NCBI GenBank assembly: GCA_038521625.1
Contig: JBCBKP010000002.1
Coordinates: 62,001-126,000, forward strand
Reading direction: 5' to 3'
Source of the DNA: JBCBKP01 sp038521625
Lineage (GTDB): Bacteria > Planctomycetota > Phycisphaerae > Phycisphaerales > UBA1924
DNA: 64,000 bases
This document shows, piece after piece, positions 53,983 through 62,822 of the stretch. The notes beneath the pieces are model-generated. The model did not search any database and was not told the origin of the DNA. It saw only the letters and a list, made by a program, of their open reading frames with translations. Positions within the stretch are counted from its first letter, which is position 1. Each line of letters begins with the position of its first letter. Both the position numbers and the translations under genes were made by a program.

Positions 53983-56511
53983 CTACTGCCGCTTGCCCTT
54001 GCCCTTCCGCTCGGCGCGGTAGTCCTTCTTGCCCTTGTCGCGCCGCTTGCTCTTCGCACTCCGGCGCTGCGCGCCAGGCATCTTGAAGCCCGCGCCCTTG
54101 CCGCCCTCAAGCCCGCCGCCGCCACCGCCCAGCGTCAGCCCGCCGCCCTCGCTGTCCAGCTTCAGCCCGCCCTTGGCCTTGCCCTTGGCGCGGCCCGCCG
54201 CGTCGGCCACGAGCAGGTCCATCGTCCGGCGCTGCAGGTCCACCGCCGCGATCACCACGTTGAACATGTCGCCCATGTTGAACGACCGCCCCGAGTGGAT
54301 GTCGACCAGCGCGCCCGTCCGCCCGTCGATCCGCCACACCGGCGGCCGGTTGTCGCGGGTGGTGTCGCCCGGCAGGTTGTCCTTGCTGATGAACCCGTCG
54401 GCCAGGAACCGGTCGATCTGAACGAACACGCCGCGCGGCACCACGCCGGTCACCACGCCGCCCAGCTCGGTCCCGATGTGGTGCTCGGCCAGGAACTGCA
54501 GCACCAGCAGCTGGCGCAGCTCCCGCTCCGCCGACTCGGCGTTCATCTCCTTGCCCGAGCAGTGCCGCCCGATCAGCTGCAGCGTCTGCTCGTCCGGGCA
54601 GACCCTGGGGAACTGCAGCAGCTCCTTGCCGAGCGCCGCCCTCTCGCTGTCGCTCTGCGGCCGCTTCTCGCCGTTGTCGGTCAGCCTCAGGTACTGCGCC
54701 AGCGCCCGGTGCACCGTCAGGTCGGGGTACCGGCGGATCGGGCTGGTGAAGTGCGCGTACGCCGTGCTCGCCAGCGCGAAGTGCCCGATCAGCGCGGGCG
54801 AGTACTCGGCCTTGCTGAGCGTCCGCAGCACCGCCATGTGCACCGCGCGCGCCGCGGGCGTCCCACGCGTCGCGTCGAGAAGCCCCTGCATCTCCTCGCG
54901 GCTCGGGCTCTTGGGGATCTTGAAGCCCGCGACGTTCGCGGCCTTGCGCAGGTGATCGACGTCGCCCGGAACCGGCTCGGGGTGGATCCGCCGGATCAGC
55001 GGGACCTTCAGCTGCTCGAAGAGGCGGGCCACGCACTCGTTCGCCTCGACCATGAACATCTCGATCAGCGTGTGCGTGTACGCGTCGTCCTCGGGCACCG
55101 CGTCGATGACGTTGCCGTCCTCGTCGAACACCAGCTCGGTGTCGGGCAGTTCCAGGCTGATCATCCCCTGCGTCCGCCGCCTCGCCTGGATCGTCCGCGC
55201 GAGCCGGTCCATCTCGCGGACGGCGTCGATCAGCTCGTCGGTGTACTCCGGCTCGGTCTTGGCGTGCTTCTTGGCCTCCTCGAGATCGCCGTCGATCAGC
55301 GCCTGCGCCTCGAGGTAGGTCATCCGCTTGCGGCTCTCGATCAGCGTGTTCTGCACGCCCTGCGCCCGGACCTTGCCGGTCTGGTCGTACCGCATCCAAG
55401 CGGTCTTGGCGAACCGCGGCACGCCCTCCTGGAGCGAGCAGATGCCGTTGCTCAGGATCTCCGGAAGCATGGGGATCACCAGCCGCGGCAGATAGCACGA
55501 GTTCCCGCGGTCGTAGCCCTCCTCGTCGAGCGAGCTGCCCGGGTCGATGAAGTGCGCCACGTCCGCGATGTGCACGCCCAGCTCCCAGCCGTCGTACCCC
55601 GCCTCGTCCTTCGTCAGCCGGCGGATCGAGATCGCGTCGTCGTAGTCCTTCGCGTCGGGCGGATCGATCGTCGTGATGTAGACGTCCGTGATGTCTTTCC
55701 GAGGGAGGCCGTTCTGCTCGAGCGCCGACTCGCCCTCGGCCTTCCAGCGCTCGATCATCGCCTCGAAGCCCCGGCTCGCCTCGCGCGCCTGCTCGACGCA
55801 CTCCGCGGGGAACTCGTTCTCCGGCAGCGAATACGCGGCGATCACGGCCTGCGTCTCGACGTCCGGCTCGCCCGCCGCGCCCAGCACCTTGGTGATCACC
55901 GCCTCGGCGAGCTCGCGCCCCTCGGCGTGCACGACGATCTCGAACGCGACCTTGTCGCCGATCTTGGCGTTCTTGCTGCTCGCGTCGCGGATGACGACCG
56001 GGTCGGTCAGCTCCTTGCCGTCGGGCCACGCCAGCCAGGTGTCGCCCTGCCTGCCGATCTCACCGGTGAACGTGCTGCGGGCCCGCTGGACGACCTCGAT
56101 CACCTCGCCGGCGAAGCTCTTGCCGAGCATCCCCTGGCGCTGCTCGCGTCGCCGGTCGCGCTGGAACGCGATCAGCACGCGATCGCCCGAGAGCGCCCCG
56201 CCGGTCGAGTGCTCCGGGATAAAGATGTCGCCGTCGGCCGTGGCCTCGATCGTCTCCACGAACCCGAACCCCTTGGCCGAGCCGCGGAAGACCCCCTCGA
56301 TCTCGCCCTGGTCGGGCAGCCCTGGCAGCGTGACCCTGCCCGAGCCGTCCAGCGCGATCTTGCCGTCGGCCTCGAGCGCCCGCACCGCCTCGCCGAATCC
56401 GTCCAGCTCATCCCCGAAGCCGAGCTCGACGCCCAGCCGCGCGGTGTCCTTCGGCTCGTAGCTCGGGTGTGCAAGGTGCTGCAGAACGCGGTGCTGATAT
56501 CTGAGCGGCAT
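53983..56511 (-). CDS. rnr: Ribonuclease R
   Basis: RNase R is a 3'-to-5' exoribonuclease that degrades structured RNA and helps ribosome quality control. The 842-residue protein has an N-terminal winged-helix part and cold-shock-type domains (GSAKGFGFVETIEATADGDI). The RNB domain opens TTIDPPDAKDYDDAISIRRL with the catalytic Asp cluster and contains GVHIADVAHFIDPGS. The C-terminal S1 region GGVVTGVVPRGVFVQIDRF precedes a Gly run and a Lys/Arg-rich tail (KSKRRDKGKKDYRAERKGKG), as in many RNase R proteins. The ATG at 56511 is the only good start. Confidence 0.94.
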   Translation of the reverse strand: MPLRYQHRVLQHLAHPSYEPKDTARLGVELGFGDELDGFGEAVRALEADGKIALDGSGRVTLPGLPDQGEIEGVFRGSAKGFGFVETIEATADGDIFIPEHSTGGALSGDRVLIAFQRDRRREQRQGMLGKSFAGEVIEVVQRARSTFTGEIGRQGDTWLAWPDGKELTDPVVIRDASSKNAKIGDKVAFEIVVHAEGRELAEAVITKVLGAAGEPDVETQAVIAAYSLPENEFPAECVEQAREASRGFEAMIERWKAEGESALEQNGLPRKDITDVYITTIDPPDAKDYDDAISIRRLTKDEAGYDGWELGVHIADVAHFIDPGSSLDEEGYDRGNSCYLPRLVIPMLPEILSNGICSLQEGVPRFAKTAWMRYDQTGKVRAQGVQNTLIESRKRMTYLEAQALIDGDLEEAKKHAKTEPEYTDELIDAVREMDRLARTIQARRRTQGMISLELPDTELVFDEDGNVIDAVPEDDAYTHTLIEMFMVEANECVARLFEQLKVPLIRRIHPEPVPGDVDHLRKAANVAGFKIPKSPSREEMQGLLDATRGTPAARAVHMAVLRTLSKAEYSPALIGHFALASTAYAHFTSPIRRYPDLTVHRALAQYLRLTDNGEKRPQSDSERAALGKELLQFPRVCPDEQTLQLIGRHCSGKEMNAESAERELRQLLVLQFLAEHHIGTELGGVVTGVVPRGVFVQIDRFLADGFISKDNLPGDTTRDNRPPVWRIDGRTGALVDIHSGRSFNMGDMFNVVIAAVDLQRRTMDLLVADAAGRAKGKAKGGLKLDSEGGGLTLGGGGGGLEGGKGAGFKMPGAQRRSAKSKRRDKGKKDYRAERKGKGKRQ

Positions 56512-56565
56512 GGGCTTCCTTGCTCGGAGTCGCCCAAGCCTACCGGGCCGGAGAACGGGCCGGCC

Positions 56566-57552
56566 TCACGCCCCCGCGTACTCGGCCACGCTCTCGCCGA
56601 ACGCCCGGGGCTCGAACCCGAGCTGCAGACGCGCCTTCGTCGTGTCGCACGACGAGTCCTCGCCGCCCATCAACGCCATGCCCTCGTCGAACGGCAGGAG
56701 AGATCCGATACCGACGGCCTTGGCCGCCACCGCCTGCGCCGCCGCCGCCTTCGACGGGATCCCGATCGCCTTGAGCGACCGGTTGCCCTGAGGCAGCGTG
56801 TCTCGCACCAGGCGGAGCATGTCCGGCCAGCGGATCTCTTCCGGCCCGGTCAGCTGATAGATCTCGCCGATGCTCTGGTCGCGTTCCAGAGCCTCGCAGA
56901 ACGCGTCGCAGACGTCGTCGACGTGCACGGGTGCCACCAGCGGCGCCTCGACGCGGGGGAGCGCGGGGATCCGCGGGGTGGTCGGCACGTCCACCTCGAC
57001 CCGCGTGAAGTACGGCATGAACAGGAAGGGCGCCGAGCGACCCTCGCACCAGCCCTTCATCAGCTGGAAGAACTCGCCGTCCGGACCGTGGATCAGGCCG
57101 GGTCGGAAGATCGTCCAGTCGAGGTCACTCGCCATCACCGCCCGCTCGGCGTCGAACTTGGTCTTCTGGTATTTGCTGACACCCTCGGGATTCGCGCCGA
57201 GCGCCGACATGTGCAGGAACCGCGTGACGCCGCCCGCCGAGGCCGCCGCGACGACCACGCGGGTCGCCTCGGTGTGCATCCGCTTGAAGACCTGGCCGCC
57301 GCCCACCTCGCGGATGATCCCGATCAGGTGGATGACCGCGTCCGCACCCCGGACGAGTTTCCCGGGGCTCGAGCCGTCGAGGACCTCGCCCTGGACGATC
57401 TCGACACCGTCGGACGGCAGCACCCTCCGGGCCTTCGCCTCGCTGCGCGCGAGCGCCCGAACCCGGTGCCCGCGCTCGAGCAGGGCCCGCACCATGTGAC
57501 GACCCACGAAACCCGTCGCCCCCGTCACCGCGATCAGCCTGCCGTCCGCCAT
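56566..57552 (-). CDS. NAD(P)-binding Rossmann protein, complex I NDUFA9-like/NmrA-like family
   Basis: This 328-residue protein opens LIAVTGATGFVGRHMVRALL with the GxxGxxG nucleotide loop, and continues with KLVRGADAVIHLIGIIREVG and DWTIFRPGLIHGPDGEFF. VAPVHVDDVCDAFCEALE follows. This is the atypical short-chain dehydrogenase layout of NDUFA9-type and related proteins, which often lack a catalytic Tyr-Lys pair; none is obvious here. Two nearby ATGs exist. The one at 57552 is chosen because GGGAG lies 9 nt upstream, whereas it would directly abut the one at 57561. Confidence 0.82.
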   Translation of the reverse strand: MADGRLIAVTGATGFVGRHMVRALLERGHRVRALARSEAKARRVLPSDGVEIVQGEVLDGSSPGKLVRGADAVIHLIGIIREVGGGQVFKRMHTEATRVVVAAASAGGVTRFLHMSALGANPEGVSKYQKTKFDAERAVMASDLDWTIFRPGLIHGPDGEFFQLMKGWCEGRSAPFLFMPYFTRVEVDVPTTPRIPALPRVEAPLVAPVHVDDVCDAFCEALERDQSIGEIYQLTGPEEIRWPDMLRLVRDTLPQGNRSLKAIGIPSKAAAAQAVAAKAVGIGSLLPFDEGMALMGGEDSSCDTTKARLQLGFEPRAFGESVAEYAGA

Positions 57553-57619
57553 CGGATCCATCTCCCATGCACGCCGGCCCGGGCCATCGGTGCCGCGAGC
57601 CCCAGCGTAGGGTGATCCC

Positions 57620-58459
57620 GTGCCGTTGGTCGCGAGCGAACTCGGCTTCGCCTTCCCCCGCTCCGGACCGGTGATCTCGGCCCTCTCTGCCGAGTTCCGG
57701 CCCTCGGGGATCTCTGCGATCGTCGGCCCGAATGGCGCGGGCAAGACCACGCTCCTGCGCCTCCTGCTCGGACTGCTCAGCCCCGATGCCGGCTCGGTCC
57801 GGCTCGGGGATCGCGACGTCCGGTCGATCCCGCACGCCGACCGGGCCCGCTCGCTCGCCTTTGCCGCCCAGCGTCCGAGCCTGGCCTTCGGCTACACCGC
57901 CGTCGCGACGGTCGCCTTCGGCATCCGCTCGGCGGACCGCCGAGAGCGACGCCGGCGTGCGATGGCCGCTCTGGCCGACGTCGCCCTCGAGAGCCGGGCG
58001 GAGGTCCGCATGGACCGGCTCAGCGCCGGACAGCAGCAGCGGGTCTCACTCGCCCGAGCGCTCGCCCAGCTCGAGAGTGCGCATCAGCCCCGGTACCTCC
58101 TCGCGGACGAGCCCACGGCCACCCTCGATCCGGGCAGCACGCTCGCGCTGTCGAGCCTCCTCCGAGGTCGATCGCGGGCCGGACTCGGCGTGGTCCTCGT
58201 CCTGCACGACCTCCAGGTCGCGGCCCGCCTCGCGGACACCGTGCTGCTCCTCGCGTGCGACGGCACGGTCGCCGCCTCGGGGCCGCCAGCGTCGGTGCTC
58301 ACGCCCGAGCACCTCGCCGAGACCTACGGCACCCAATTCGACCTGATCGAGCACGACGGGTGCATGCTCCCGGTGCCCAGGCCGGAACCCGCGGCCGGAA
58401 CCGGCGGCGCCGGCATCAGCCGCGCTGGCGATCGGGCCCACGTACACTCCTCGTCATGA
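57620..58459 (+). CDS. ABC transporter ATPase, cobalamin/siderophore importer type
   Basis: This 279-residue ATPase has Walker A IVGPNGAGKTTLLRLLLGLL, Q-loop text FAAQRPSLAFGYTAVATVAF, signature RLSAGQQQRVSLARALAQLE, Walker B RYLLADEPTATLDPGS and H-loop VVLVLHDLQVAARLAD. The short spacing and LTPEHLAETYGTQFDLIEHD at the end fit the BtuD/FecE/FepC branch. The 3' end overlaps the next gene by ATGA. It may serve the BtuF-like protein at 52940, but the permease must be elsewhere. Confidence 0.88.
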   Translation: MPLVASELGFAFPRSGPVISALSAEFRPSGISAIVGPNGAGKTTLLRLLLGLLSPDAGSVRLGDRDVRSIPHADRARSLAFAAQRPSLAFGYTAVATVAFGIRSADRRERRRRAMAALADVALESRAEVRMDRLSAGQQQRVSLARALAQLESAHQPRYLLADEPTATLDPGSTLALSSLLRGRSRAGLGVVLVLHDLQVAARLADTVLLLACDGTVAASGPPASVLTPEHLAETYGTQFDLIEHDGCMLPVPRPEPAAGTGGAGISRAGDRAHVHSSS

Positions 58460-59232
58460 GCAACTTCTGGGGCACGCTGATCAATATCGCCCCGTTCGCC
58501 ATCTTCTTCATTGTGTCCATCGGCGGGTGGCTCTACCGGCAGTTCCGCGAGCAGCAGGCGGTCCAGCGGCAGAAGGAGGCCCGCCGGCGGGCCGAAGAGG
58601 AGGCGCTTCGCACCGGGCCGCCCCGCGCGCAAGCCGGCGCGGCTCGCCAGGCTTCGGTCGCCCAGTCTCGGGCCGATGCCTCGTCCGCCACGGATCGTGC
58701 AAAGCGTCTGGAAGAGATCGCGGCCCGCCGTCGGGCCGAGATCGAGGCGATCCGCCAGCGGGCCCGGGCTCAAGCGCAGGCCCAAGCCCGGCCGCAGGCC
58801 CAGCCACAGACCAGAGCTCCGACGCAGGCACGACCGGCCCAGCCGCCGTCGCGCCGGGCCACGCCGCGGCCGACCGCGACGCCGCCCCAGGCCCGACCGC
58901 GCCCGGCGCCCCAGGCGAGAACGCAGCCCCCGCCGCAGCGTTCCGCGTCGATGCCCACGGTCCCGAGCCGGTCACGGACCCAACGTCGGCGTCCGACGGT
59001 GGTCGCGTCAAAGACCCAGCCGCCGTCGAAGCAGGCGAAGGCACCCTCGTCGCGCCGTCCGAGCGAACGCGCGGCACGCCCCGCCCCGCCGCGTCCGGCC
59101 CCGACCGAGACGCGGTCGATCGCCGCGGCGATCCGGGGGTCCGACGGTCTCCGACGCGCGATCGTGATGGCCGAGATCATCGCCCCGCCCGTCTCGATGC
59201 GGAGCCGCCCGCCCGGCGAATTCGACCTCTAG
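58456..59232 (+). CDS. Single-helix protein with long Pro/Ala/Arg/Gln-rich region
   Basis: The N-terminus MSNFWGTLINIAPFAIFFIV is a transmembrane helix (about 8-28). It is followed by a charged coiled-coil-like stretch (QREQQAVQRQKEARRRAEEE type) and about 130 residues of low-complexity Pro/Ala/Arg/Gln. A short conserved-looking end, IAAAIRGSDGLRRAIVMAEI, closes it. The composition suggests a disordered, membrane-tethered linker protein. It overlaps the ABC ATPase gene by four bases, and its 3' end overlaps the convergent lipoprotein gene by four bases. Function is unknown. Confidence 0.6.
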   Translation: MSNFWGTLINIAPFAIFFIVSIGGWLYRQFREQQAVQRQKEARRRAEEEALRTGPPRAQAGAARQASVAQSRADASSATDRAKRLEEIAARRRAEIEAIRQRARAQAQAQARPQAQPQTRAPTQARPAQPPSRRATPRPTATPPQARPRPAPQARTQPPPQRSASMPTVPSRSRTQRRRPTVVASKTQPPSKQAKAPSSRRPSERAARPAPPRPAPTETRSIAAAIRGSDGLRRAIVMAEIIAPPVSMRSRPPGEFDL

Positions 59233-60005
59233 TTCTCGACCTGGTTCTCGATCTGCGAGACCAACGCGCGGCGAGTCTCGTCCGGAGCGGGGCCGATCCC
59301 GAAGACGCGCAGCTGTTCCTGCCTGATCTCCTCGACGATCCCGACCGCGGGGTCGAGCAGCGACCAGGTCGTCCGGTCGACCTTCGCCGGTGCCAGCTCG
59401 ACCGTCAGACGCTCGATCGTCCCGATCGCGCCGGGGAGGTCGCCCGAGCGGACCGGGAATCGCTCGGCCAGCTCCGCGGCGGTCATCGCGCGGATCTGCC
59501 GCGTGACACGACCTCGCGAACGCACGCGAGCGGTGTCGTCCGGGTCGCGCTCGCTGATCTCGGCCTCGCTCGAGTACGTCTCGCCGGCGGAAAGCGTCGC
59601 CGGCATCAGCACGAGCGGCGGGTCATAGAAGAAGACCCGCCGGGGCCCGCCGCGCTGCTCGTCCTTCGCGGATTCGACCTCGCGGAGCGCGACCGAGCCG
59701 TCGGTGGCGCGCACCAGGCGGGTGATCAGCACCGGGCCGTCGCTCGGCTCCGGCTCGGTGACGACCAGGACCGTCTCGAATCGCCCGTCGGCGTCGGCCG
59801 CGAAGACCTCGCGTTCGAGCGTGCCGACACGTTCGCCCGATCTCGGGTCGAGCTCGGCGAGCTCCTTGGTCCGCCCGCCCCGCGGGTACACGACCGACGA
59901 CGGGAGCGTCGCCGAGAGCGACGCCAGCGTCGCGTCCATCTCGGGGCGTTCGATCGATCCGCAACCGACCATCAAGAGCACGACCAGCACGCAGGCTCGC
60001 TTCAT
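59229..60005 (-). CDS. Lipoprotein of unknown function
   Basis: This 258-residue protein has a signal with a lipobox (VLVVLLMVGCGS, Cys15), so it should be lipid-anchored. The mature part is beta-rich and acidic, with AEISERDPDDTARVRSRGRV and VKVDRTTWSLLDPAVGIVEE-like segments but no recognised domain. Upstream and on the same strand lies the tail-tube-like gene, 25 bp away, so they are probably one operon. Confidence 0.7.
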   Translation of the reverse strand: MKRACVLVVLLMVGCGSIERPEMDATLASLSATLPSSVVYPRGGRTKELAELDPRSGERVGTLEREVFAADADGRFETVLVVTEPEPSDGPVLITRLVRATDGSVALREVESAKDEQRGGPRRVFFYDPPLVLMPATLSAGETYSSEAEISERDPDDTARVRSRGRVTRQIRAMTAAELAERFPVRSGDLPGAIGTIERLTVELAPAKVDRTTWSLLDPAVGIVEEIRQEQLRVFGIGPAPDETRRALVSQIENQVEN

Positions 60006-60030
60006 CGCGAGAGCCTACCCGGTCCAGCGG

Positions 60031-60708
60031 CTACGGCCGGACCAGCTCGAGCCCCTCGACCGCGAGCTCGATCTGCTCGATCGCCACGCCGCCGACGTTC
60101 CGCACGTCGAGATTGCTCAGGAACGTGTTGAATAGGTTGAACCGAGCGGTCTCATCGCCGGCCTCGTCGAAGAAGACCACGGTCACCGTACGGCGCGTCG
60201 CGCCGCCGCTCGCCAGGTCGTCATGCCAGTCGTCGAAGAGGCCGTCCGCGTTGAACCGGCGGATCAGCGTGATCTCATACCGCGCGGCGCCGGGCAGGTA
60301 TCGGATCTCGCCGTTGTCGCTGCCGCTCCGAAACTCGATCCGCTCGATGCTGCGGGCCAGATCGACGATCGAGACCCGGGTCTGGCCGAGGCCCGAGACC
60401 TCGACGCCGATCCGCTGATCGTCGATCGTGCCGAGCGGGACCGGCCGCCCGTCCCGTGCGCTGCCGGGCACCGAGGCGGTCTCGCCCATGAAGTCCTCGA
60501 GAAGGAACGGCGTGGGTTCGATGCCCGCGACCCGATCCACCAGATCCGTCAGGCTCGGCCCCGAATCCGAGATCGGCCCGGCCGGCGGGCTCACCTGCGT
60601 ACCCATCGCCACCCTGCTCGCGAGCACCGCCGCCAGGACCGCCACCGCGACCACCAGGCCGATGGCTTCCTTTGCGCGCGTACCGCCCCCGGTCTCGCTC
60701 TCGGTCAT
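60031..60708 (-). CDS. Membrane-anchored phage-tail-tube-like (gp19/Pvc1-type) protein
   Basis: This 225-residue protein has one N-terminal helix (about 15-35, AIGLVVAVAVLAAVLASRVA). A domain at about 90-225 strongly resembles the T4 gp19-like tail tube family (used in phage tails and contractile injection systems). It contains VEVSGLGQTRVSIVDLARSI, IEFRSGSDNGEIRYLPG, YEITLIRRFNADGLFDDW, FFDEAGDETARFNLFNTF and VAIEQIELAVEGLELV; the last matches the family's closing VAIETLEL-HEGLER pattern. No sheath, baseplate or spike gene is nearby. A membrane anchor on this fold is unusual, so the domain may have been reused outside a tail. Confidence 0.75.
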   Translation of the reverse strand: MTESETGGGTRAKEAIGLVVAVAVLAAVLASRVAMGTQVSPPAGPISDSGPSLTDLVDRVAGIEPTPFLLEDFMGETASVPGSARDGRPVPLGTIDDQRIGVEVSGLGQTRVSIVDLARSIERIEFRSGSDNGEIRYLPGAARYEITLIRRFNADGLFDDWHDDLASGGATRRTVTVVFFDEAGDETARFNLFNTFLSNLDVRNVGGVAIEQIELAVEGLELVRP

Positions 60709-60866
60709 CGCTGGTTCCCCTTCAACCCCGTCCCACGCTCAACCTATCTGAGAGCGAGATTCTCACCCCGATCTCTCACACCCTTCGGCGCAGAATCGGG
60801 AGCGAGCCCGACACCCCGGTCCAGGCCCGCCGCACGATTCGGCCCTCCGCCCGATACCCTCAGCCC

Positions 60867-61691
60867 ATGCCGAGACCCATGGATCGGATCCGGACAGTCG
60901 CTCTCGCCTCGTTCGTGCTCGCCGCGCTGGCCGCCTGCGGGTCGCTCGACAACGCCCGCGGGTCGGACAGCCTCTTCGCGATCTTCGCGGGGCCCTCGAC
61001 GGGCGACGCGGTCGAGATGGCCCTCGACGAGTACGACGCCGACAACCGCTACCGCGGTGTCACGATGATCTCGGCGGCACAGTTCGGGGCCGCTGACTCG
61101 GCGATCGCGCTGTACCGCGACAGCCTCGATGACCCCGACGACGCCGTCCGCCAGGCGTCGGTCCGGGCCCTGGGCCTGCACGGCGATCCCGAGGACATCC
61201 CCGCGCTTCTTGGGCTGTTCGATTCGGAGAACCGGCTGGTCCGGGCCGAGGTCGCGACCGCTCTGCAGCGGCTGCACAACCCCGCCGCGATCCCGGCCCT
61301 CATCGAGCGCACCGATCCCGAGATCGAGACCGACCCGCAGGTCCGAGCCCAGAGCGCTCGGGCGCTCGGCCAGTACCCCGAGCGCCGGGTCTTGCAGGCC
61401 CTGATCAGCGCCGTCGATGATCAGAGCCTCACTGTCAACGCGGCCGCGCTCGAGGCGCTCGCGACGCTCACCGGCCAGCGGCTCGGTCTCGATCCCGGGG
61501 CCTGGCTCGCCTGGCTCGCCGAGACCGATCGGCCGTTCGCGGCGCAGGGCGTCTATCTCACCCGAGGATTCCGGCGACCACGCCACCCCGTCGAGTGGCT
61601 CCCGTTCGTGCCCGCGCCGCCCACCGAGAGCCCGGCCCCGCCCGTCGGCATGGTGCGCGAGCCCGATCTGGACGGGGGGAGCGGCTCTTGA
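60867..61691 (+). CDS. HEAT-repeat lipoprotein
   Basis: This 274-residue protein has a signal peptide with lipobox (SFVLAALAACGSL). It is followed by alpha-helical repeats typical of HEAT/PBS-lyase repeats: VRQASVRALGLHGDPEDIPA, VRAEVATALQRLHNPAAIPA, VRAQSARALGQYPERRVLQA and VNAAALEALATLTGQRLG. These make a solenoid for protein binding, here likely in the periplasm or on the inner face of the outer membrane. The ATG at 60867 or the one at 60879 could be the start. It overlaps the following MDR gene at TTGA. Confidence 0.75.
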   Translation: MPRPMDRIRTVALASFVLAALAACGSLDNARGSDSLFAIFAGPSTGDAVEMALDEYDADNRYRGVTMISAAQFGAADSAIALYRDSLDDPDDAVRQASVRALGLHGDPEDIPALLGLFDSENRLVRAEVATALQRLHNPAAIPALIERTDPEIETDPQVRAQSARALGQYPERRVLQALISAVDDQSLTVNAAALEALATLTGQRLGLDPGAWLAWLAETDRPFAAQGVYLTRGFRRPRHPVEWLPFVPAPPTESPAPPVGMVREPDLDGGSGS

Positions 61692-62740
61692 GCCCGGGCG
61701 ACCAGGGCGCCGTGCGTGCGGTCGTCCGCAGCATCAGAGAACTCCGGATCGAGACGAGGCCGGCGCCGAGCCCCCGCGACGACCAGGCCCTCGTGCGCCC
61801 GACGCTGCTCGCCGTCGATCCCGCCGATCTCGCGCTGCTCCAGTCGGACGATGACTTTGACGGTGTCGTCGGGCATCGATTCGTCGGCGTCGTCGAGACG
61901 CACCCCGACGGCGAATTCGTCGGCCGGCGCGTCGTCGCCGATCCGGCCTTCGTCCCGAGCGACTCGCCGCTCGCACGACGCGGTCTGGCCCACCACGCCC
62001 CCGAGCGCGAGTTGCTCGGCCTCCGCGGCCGCGACGGCGTGTTCGCGGAGCGCGTCGCGATCGAAACGTCCCATCTGATCCCAGTGCCCGACGCGATTGA
62101 CGACGACGCGGCGGTCTTCGCGCTCCCGCTCGCCGCGGCGGTCCACGCCTCCAGGGTCGTGCGCCTGGAGGGCAAGAGCTTCGTCACGGTCCTGGGGGAC
62201 AACCTGAGCGCGCTGCTCTGCGCCCAGGTGATGACGGCGCTCAACGCCACGGTCCGCCTGCTCGGCTCGGATCCGGCTCGGATGGCGGTCGCGGAGAAGT
62301 GGGGGATCCGGAACCGGCCGGTGGAGGAGGTCGGCCTCCGCGCCGACCAGGACGTCGTGATCGACTGCACGGGCGCCCGCGAGTCAGTCGCCCTCGCGAT
62401 GGGGCTCGCGCGTCCGCGGGGCAAGGTCGTCCTCCGGACCCCCGCAACCCCGCTGCCCAGGCCGATCGACGAGCCCACGCGGAACGCCGGCGACTTTCTC
62501 CGATCGATGACTCCTGGCGATCCGCCGCTCGGCGGGCCCGACCTGACGGTCGCGATCCGCAAGGAACTCGAGCTCGTCGGGGCCCGGCACGCGAGCATCG
62601 CCGATGGCGTCGAGGCGCTGGCCTCCGGCGAGATCCGGCTCTCGGGGCTGATCACCAAGCGGGCCAAGTTCGAGGACGCGGTGTCCGCGTTCCGGGCCGC
62701 CGGCTATCCAGACCAGCTCCAGGTCGTCATCGAGCCCTAG
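61688..62740 (+). CDS. MDR (zinc-type alcohol dehydrogenase-like) protein without zinc ligands
   Basis: This 350-residue protein has the MDR fold: VGHRFVGVVETHPDGEFVGR in the catalytic half and TVLGDNLSALLCAQVMTALN in the nucleotide-binding half. The catalytic zinc Cys/His positions read LLAVDPADLALLQ and GHRF instead of CGTD and GHE. The structural zinc Cys cluster is absent. It probably acts without zinc, if at all. It starts at a TTG that overlaps the previous stop; GGGGGAG lies 5-6 bases before it, favouring it over a GTG at 61712. Confidence 0.7.
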   Translation: MSPGDQGAVRAVVRSIRELRIETRPAPSPRDDQALVRPTLLAVDPADLALLQSDDDFDGVVGHRFVGVVETHPDGEFVGRRVVADPAFVPSDSPLARRGLAHHAPERELLGLRGRDGVFAERVAIETSHLIPVPDAIDDDAAVFALPLAAAVHASRVVRLEGKSFVTVLGDNLSALLCAQVMTALNATVRLLGSDPARMAVAEKWGIRNRPVEEVGLRADQDVVIDCTGARESVALAMGLARPRGKVVLRTPATPLPRPIDEPTRNAGDFLRSMTPGDPPLGGPDLTVAIRKELELVGARHASIADGVEALASGEIRLSGLITKRAKFEDAVSAFRAAGYPDQLQVVIEP

Positions 62741-62822
62741 TTCACGCAATACCACAGCACCGGATCGGAAGCAGCCGATAGCATCAGTGCGGAAGCGAAG
62801 CCGCGCACAGGGGGATGCCGAC

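Noticed and set aside
52675..57615. A 1646-codon plus-strand frame antisense to RNase R and other genes
   Set aside because: Same cause. The composition is Arg/Leu/His-rich nonsense and the opposite strand encodes RNase R with all motifs.
60031..60708. A prophage or contractile injection cluster around the tail-tube-like gene
   Set aside because: The flanking genes are lipoproteins, a HEAT protein and an ABC ATPase; no sheath, spike, baseplate, terminase or integrase is present.
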